DNA from: an uncultured bacterium
Lineage (GTDB): Bacteria > Patescibacteriota > Saccharimonadia > Saccharimonadales > Saccharimonadaceae
Direction: 5' to 3'
Assembly (NCBI GenBank): GCA_903889015.1
Contig: CAISVS010000059.1
Coordinates: 1-7,245 of the forward strand
Length of the DNA: 7,245 nucleotides
Positions within the stretch are counted from its first letter, which is position 1. The number at the start of each line of letters is the position of its first letter. This document shows, one piece after another, positions 5,723 through 7,245 of the stretch. The translations under genes and the position numbers were made by a program. A model generated the notes under the pieces. It was not told where the DNA came from, did not search any database, and saw nothing but the letters and a program-made list of their open reading frames with translations.

Positions 5723-5730
5723 TGTATTAT
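5714..5730. repeat. 8-bp palindrome overlapping the pilin -35 (ATAATACA-A-TGTATTAT)
   Basis: ATAATACA (5714-5721) and TGTATTAT (5723-5730) are perfect complements around a single base. The site covers the predicted -35 of the prepilin promoter and has the form of a dimeric repressor operator. On the minus strand it also follows the methyltransferase stop at 5738 and is followed by TTTTG, so a weak AU-rich terminator for that gene is an alternative. Confidence 0.45.
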
Positions 5731-5737
5731 CTTGATG

Positions 5738-7045
5738 CTATTTTTTCAAATCGAGTACGACCAAATGCTCGATGTGAGGTGTTCGTGGGAAGAAATTATA
5801 GCCCATGTGATAACGAATACCATACTTTTCAGCCAGTCGGGCGGTGTCGCGCGCTTGAGTAACTGGATTACATGACAAATAAATAATTCGGGCTGGCGTT
5901 ACGTCTAATAATTTAGCAATAACATCTTCGTGTAGGCCAGCGCGTGGCGGGTCGACAATAATTGTACTGTCGCCTTTGATGTGTTCAAGTGCGGTTTCGC
6001 TGGGTGCTAAAATTGCCTGTACTGCTTTTTCGCGGTCAAGGGCCTTGATATTGCGTTTCATTTCGATCATGGCGTGTTCGTTAATTTCAACCATCGTGAC
6101 GTTGTCGCCGCCGATTGTCAGTCCAATAGTTCCAACACCACTGTAAAGGTCAACGGTTGGTTTGTCGTCAGTCACCCATTTTTGCATGTCGCGCAAGGCT
6201 TGTTCATAAACAGAAACATTAATTTGAAAAAAGCCTTCAACGGCATAAGTAAACGGAATATCTAAAATTGTATCTGTTAAATTAGTCGTGCCCCATGATT
6301 GCAAACGTTCAGTAATGACACTGGCTGGACTTTTAGGATTAGAGTAAATTAATTCAAATCCGTTGATACTAAGTTTTTCAATTTCGGCTTCACTAAACAA
6401 GGCAAAAGTTTGGTCTTTGACGTAAAGTTGCAATGCAACATTGCCCTTTTTGTCACATCGAACCAGTAAGGTCTTTAACATAAAAGCACGAGTATCAGGT
6501 TTGGTGCGCAACAAATCGCGCATCGCGATGGCAGCACGATTAATGCTGGGGTGCGCCAAACTGGTGCCGTCAACCGGAATTTTACCGTGCGTGCCACGTT
6601 TAAAAAACGCCAAATCAATCTGTTCGGATGTTTTGTCCCACCACCAACTGAATTCAATTTTGTTACGATATTCGTACTGATTATTATCGGTGTAAACTTC
6701 GATTGCTTCGGGTAAAACAATGTCGTGTAGTTCAAAAGCCTCTTCGATGAGCGCCGCTTTGTAATGTTGCTCGCTGTCAAAAGTCATAATTTGCCAAGGG
6801 CTGGTCGACAGATAACTAGTATCGTCTCGCGGATGAATCCGTTTATCACTTGGCTGTAAAACTTCAACAACGATACCTTCGGCTAATTTAGCCTTCTTTT
6901 TGGTCATTTGGACGGCAACAGTTTCGCCGGGTAATCCACCCCAAACGAATATTTTGCGGCCGCCGTCTAGTGTACCAAGGGCTTGGCCACCACCGACGAT
7001 TTTATCAAGGATAACATTAACAATAGGTAAAACTTTTTTCTTCAT
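5738..7045 (-). CDS. TRAM-domain class I SAM-dependent RNA uracil-C5 methyltransferase (TrmA/RlmD/RlmCD family), lacking the Fe-S cysteines
   Basis: It should transfer a methyl group from SAM to C5 of a uridine in tRNA or 23S rRNA. With the start at 7045 it has 435 residues. A TRAM-like RNA-binding domain covers about 1-63 (DKIVGGGQALGTLDGGRKIF, then LPGETV). The family hallmarks follow: EGFFQIN (270-276), SAM motif I DLYSGVGTIGL (299-309), VDPPRAGL (364-371), YLSCNP with catalytic C392, and TPHIEHL with the general-base E426. RlmD-type enzymes carry a cluster-binding CxxxxxCxxC segment after the TRAM domain. Here the matching segment, YLSTSPWQIMTFDSEQHYKA, has no cysteine, and only two cysteines are present in the whole protein, so no Fe-S cluster is expected. 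Upstream in-frame starts (GTG 7096, ATG 7093) exist. I prefer 7045 because GGGATG is exactly the junction used by the hypothetical gene's matching leader and the protein begins naturally with MKKKVLP. The exact RNA target cannot be read from sequence. Confidence 0.9.
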   Translation of the reverse strand: MKKKVLPIVNVILDKIVGGGQALGTLDGGRKIFVWGGLPGETVAVQMTKKKAKLAEGIVVEVLQPSDKRIHPRDDTSYLSTSPWQIMTFDSEQHYKAALIEEAFELHDIVLPEAIEVYTDNNQYEYRNKIEFSWWWDKTSEQIDLAFFKRGTHGKIPVDGTSLAHPSINRAAIAMRDLLRTKPDTRAFMLKTLLVRCDKKGNVALQLYVKDQTFALFSEAEIEKLSINGFELIYSNPKSPASVITERLQSWGTTNLTDTILDIPFTYAVEGFFQINVSVYEQALRDMQKWVTDDKPTVDLYSGVGTIGLTIGGDNVTMVEINEHAMIEMKRNIKALDREKAVQAILAPSETALEHIKGDSTIIVDPPRAGLHEDVIAKLLDVTPARIIYLSCNPVTQARDTARLAEKYGIRYHMGYNFFPRTPHIEHLVVLDLKK

Positions 7046-7126
7046 CCCGTTAGAATTCTTTCTTGGAAACTTATTTTTTGTCATTTTTAACATCACCGTC
7101 AGTCTTAAGACTAATTCTAACGGGAT
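7044..7126 (-). promoter_or_regulatory. 83-nt leader hairpin masking the start codon (copy 2)
   Basis: On the minus strand ATCCCGTTAGAATT (7126-7113) pairs perfectly, over 14 bp, with AATTCTAACGGGAT (7057-7044). The last AT of the 3' arm is the AU of the methyltransferase AUG. Relative to copy 1, an A-T pair has become G-C and a C-G pair has become T-A, so both changes preserve pairing. The length of 83 nt is identical while the interior is unrelated. The interior holds a 12-bp palindrome, AGTCTTAAGACT (7112-7101). No strong Shine-Dalgarno is visible before 7045; AAGAAAG (7064-7058) is the best candidate. Confidence 0.7.
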
Positions 7127-7130
7127 TCAT
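7071..7130 (-). CDS. Putative 19-residue leader peptide (uORF) before the methyltransferase
   Basis: ATG at 7130 begins MNPVRISLKTDGDVKNDKK and stops at TAA 7073-7071, 25 nt before the main ATG. The -10 ends 6 nt upstream, so this would be a leaderless ORF. Its start parallels the MSPVKT leader of the hypothetical gene. If the frame is followed past its stop it reaches KKEF then TAA-CGGG-ATG, the same ending as copy 1 (KGEF-TAA-CGGG-ATG). This suggests a shared 26-codon design with an earlier stop here. Translation is not demonstrated. Confidence 0.35.
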   Translation of the reverse strand: MNPVRISLKTDGDVKNDKK

Positions 7131-7136
7131 CTGTAC

Positions 7137-7142
7137 AGTATA
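7137..7142 (-). promoter_or_regulatory. -10 element of the methyltransferase leader promoter
   Basis: TATACT on the minus strand (7142-7137) would place the transcript start at about 7130, the ATG of the leader ORF. A possible -35, TAGACC (7167-7162), lies at a long 19-nt spacing and is weak. The position relative to the hairpin matches that of the hypothetical-gene promoter. Confidence 0.45.
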
Positions 7143-7174
7143 CCTTATATTGCTAAGTTATGGTCTAGTTATGA

Positions 7175-7245
7175 CTACTTTTTGCCGCTACGTGCAAATA
7201 ATTTTTTACTTTGTACTAATATTGACCCTGTTCCAAACATTAAAG
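7175..7245 (-). CDS. Possible C-terminal end of an upstream minus-strand gene (partial)
   Basis: One minus-strand frame stays open from the window edge and ends LMFGTGSILVQSKKLFARSG then two Lys and TAG (7177-7175). The composition and basic end look like a protein C-terminus, and the location just before the methyltransferase promoter fits a same-strand neighbour. Only 23 codons are visible. An overlapping plus-strand frame from ATG 7171 (MTTFCRYVQIIFYF...) is also open to the edge, but its Phe/Tyr/Cys-heavy make-up looks like antisense. Confidence 0.3.
   Translation of the reverse strand, partial: LMFGTGSILVQSKKLFARSGKK

Noticed and set aside
6074..6780. ORFs of 63, 79 and 101 codons overlapping the methyltransferase gene
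   Set aside because: They overlap conserved methyltransferase sequence in other frames and show no family features.
1..7245. Use of an alternative code (UGA as Gly, as in Gracilibacteria/SR1)
   Set aside because: All genes read through with the standard code, and no in-frame TGA interrupts them.

Overview
The window looks like a chromosomal segment of a small-genome bacterium of the Candidate Phyla Radiation (Patescibacteria), most likely Saccharibacteria (TM7). This rests on the UvrD-type helicase with its GDDDQAIYSFQGAD motif, a conserved hypothetical protein that resembles ones I associate with that lineage, a type IV pilin carrying glycine-rich surface modules, tight spacing, AT-leaning DNA, and promoters sitting almost on start codons. 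The standard code is used: the visible complete genes end in TAA or TAG, and no TGA has to be read through. The lineage is an inference, not a match to any database.

Layout. At the left is the large N-terminal part of a UvrD/Rep-family helicase on the minus strand (1-2683), cut by the window edge as a RecB-like nuclease domain begins. A divergent control region (2684-2933) separates it from a plus-strand conserved hypothetical gene (2934-3422). That gene ends exactly where a convergent minus-strand two-gene unit ends. The unit is a 639-residue prepilin-like protein with two cysteine-paired modules and a glycine-rich domain (3767-5686), then a 101-residue single-pass membrane protein (3423-3728). 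To the right is a minus-strand TRAM/TrmA-RlmD-type RNA uracil methyltransferase (5738-7045) with its own leader region. The last ~70 bases may hold the tail of another minus-strand gene.

The most striking feature is a pair of matching 5' leaders, one before the hypothetical gene and one before the methyltransferase. Each is an 83-nt segment bounded by a 13-14 bp perfect inverted repeat (NTCCCGTTARAAYT ... ARTTYTAACGGGAT), and the last two bases of its 3' arm are the AU of the gene's AUG. The two copies differ at arm positions where the partner strand changes too, so pairing is kept. Their interiors are unrelated, yet their lengths are identical. In each, an ATG at the 5' edge (ATGARTCCCGTT) opens a short leader ORF directly downstream of a -10 hexamer. 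In the first copy this leader ORF stops 4 nt before the main start. Together these suggest a start-codon-masking leader controlled by leader-peptide translation. I do not recognise it as a named RNA family.

A second regulatory theme is that -10 hexamers (TACAAT three times, TATACT once) lie 6-9 nt upstream of an ATG, which implies leaderless transcripts for the helicase, the pilin and both leader peptides. The helicase/hypothetical intergenic region also carries three copies of a 14-bp motif, two of which overlap the -35 regions of the two divergent promoters.
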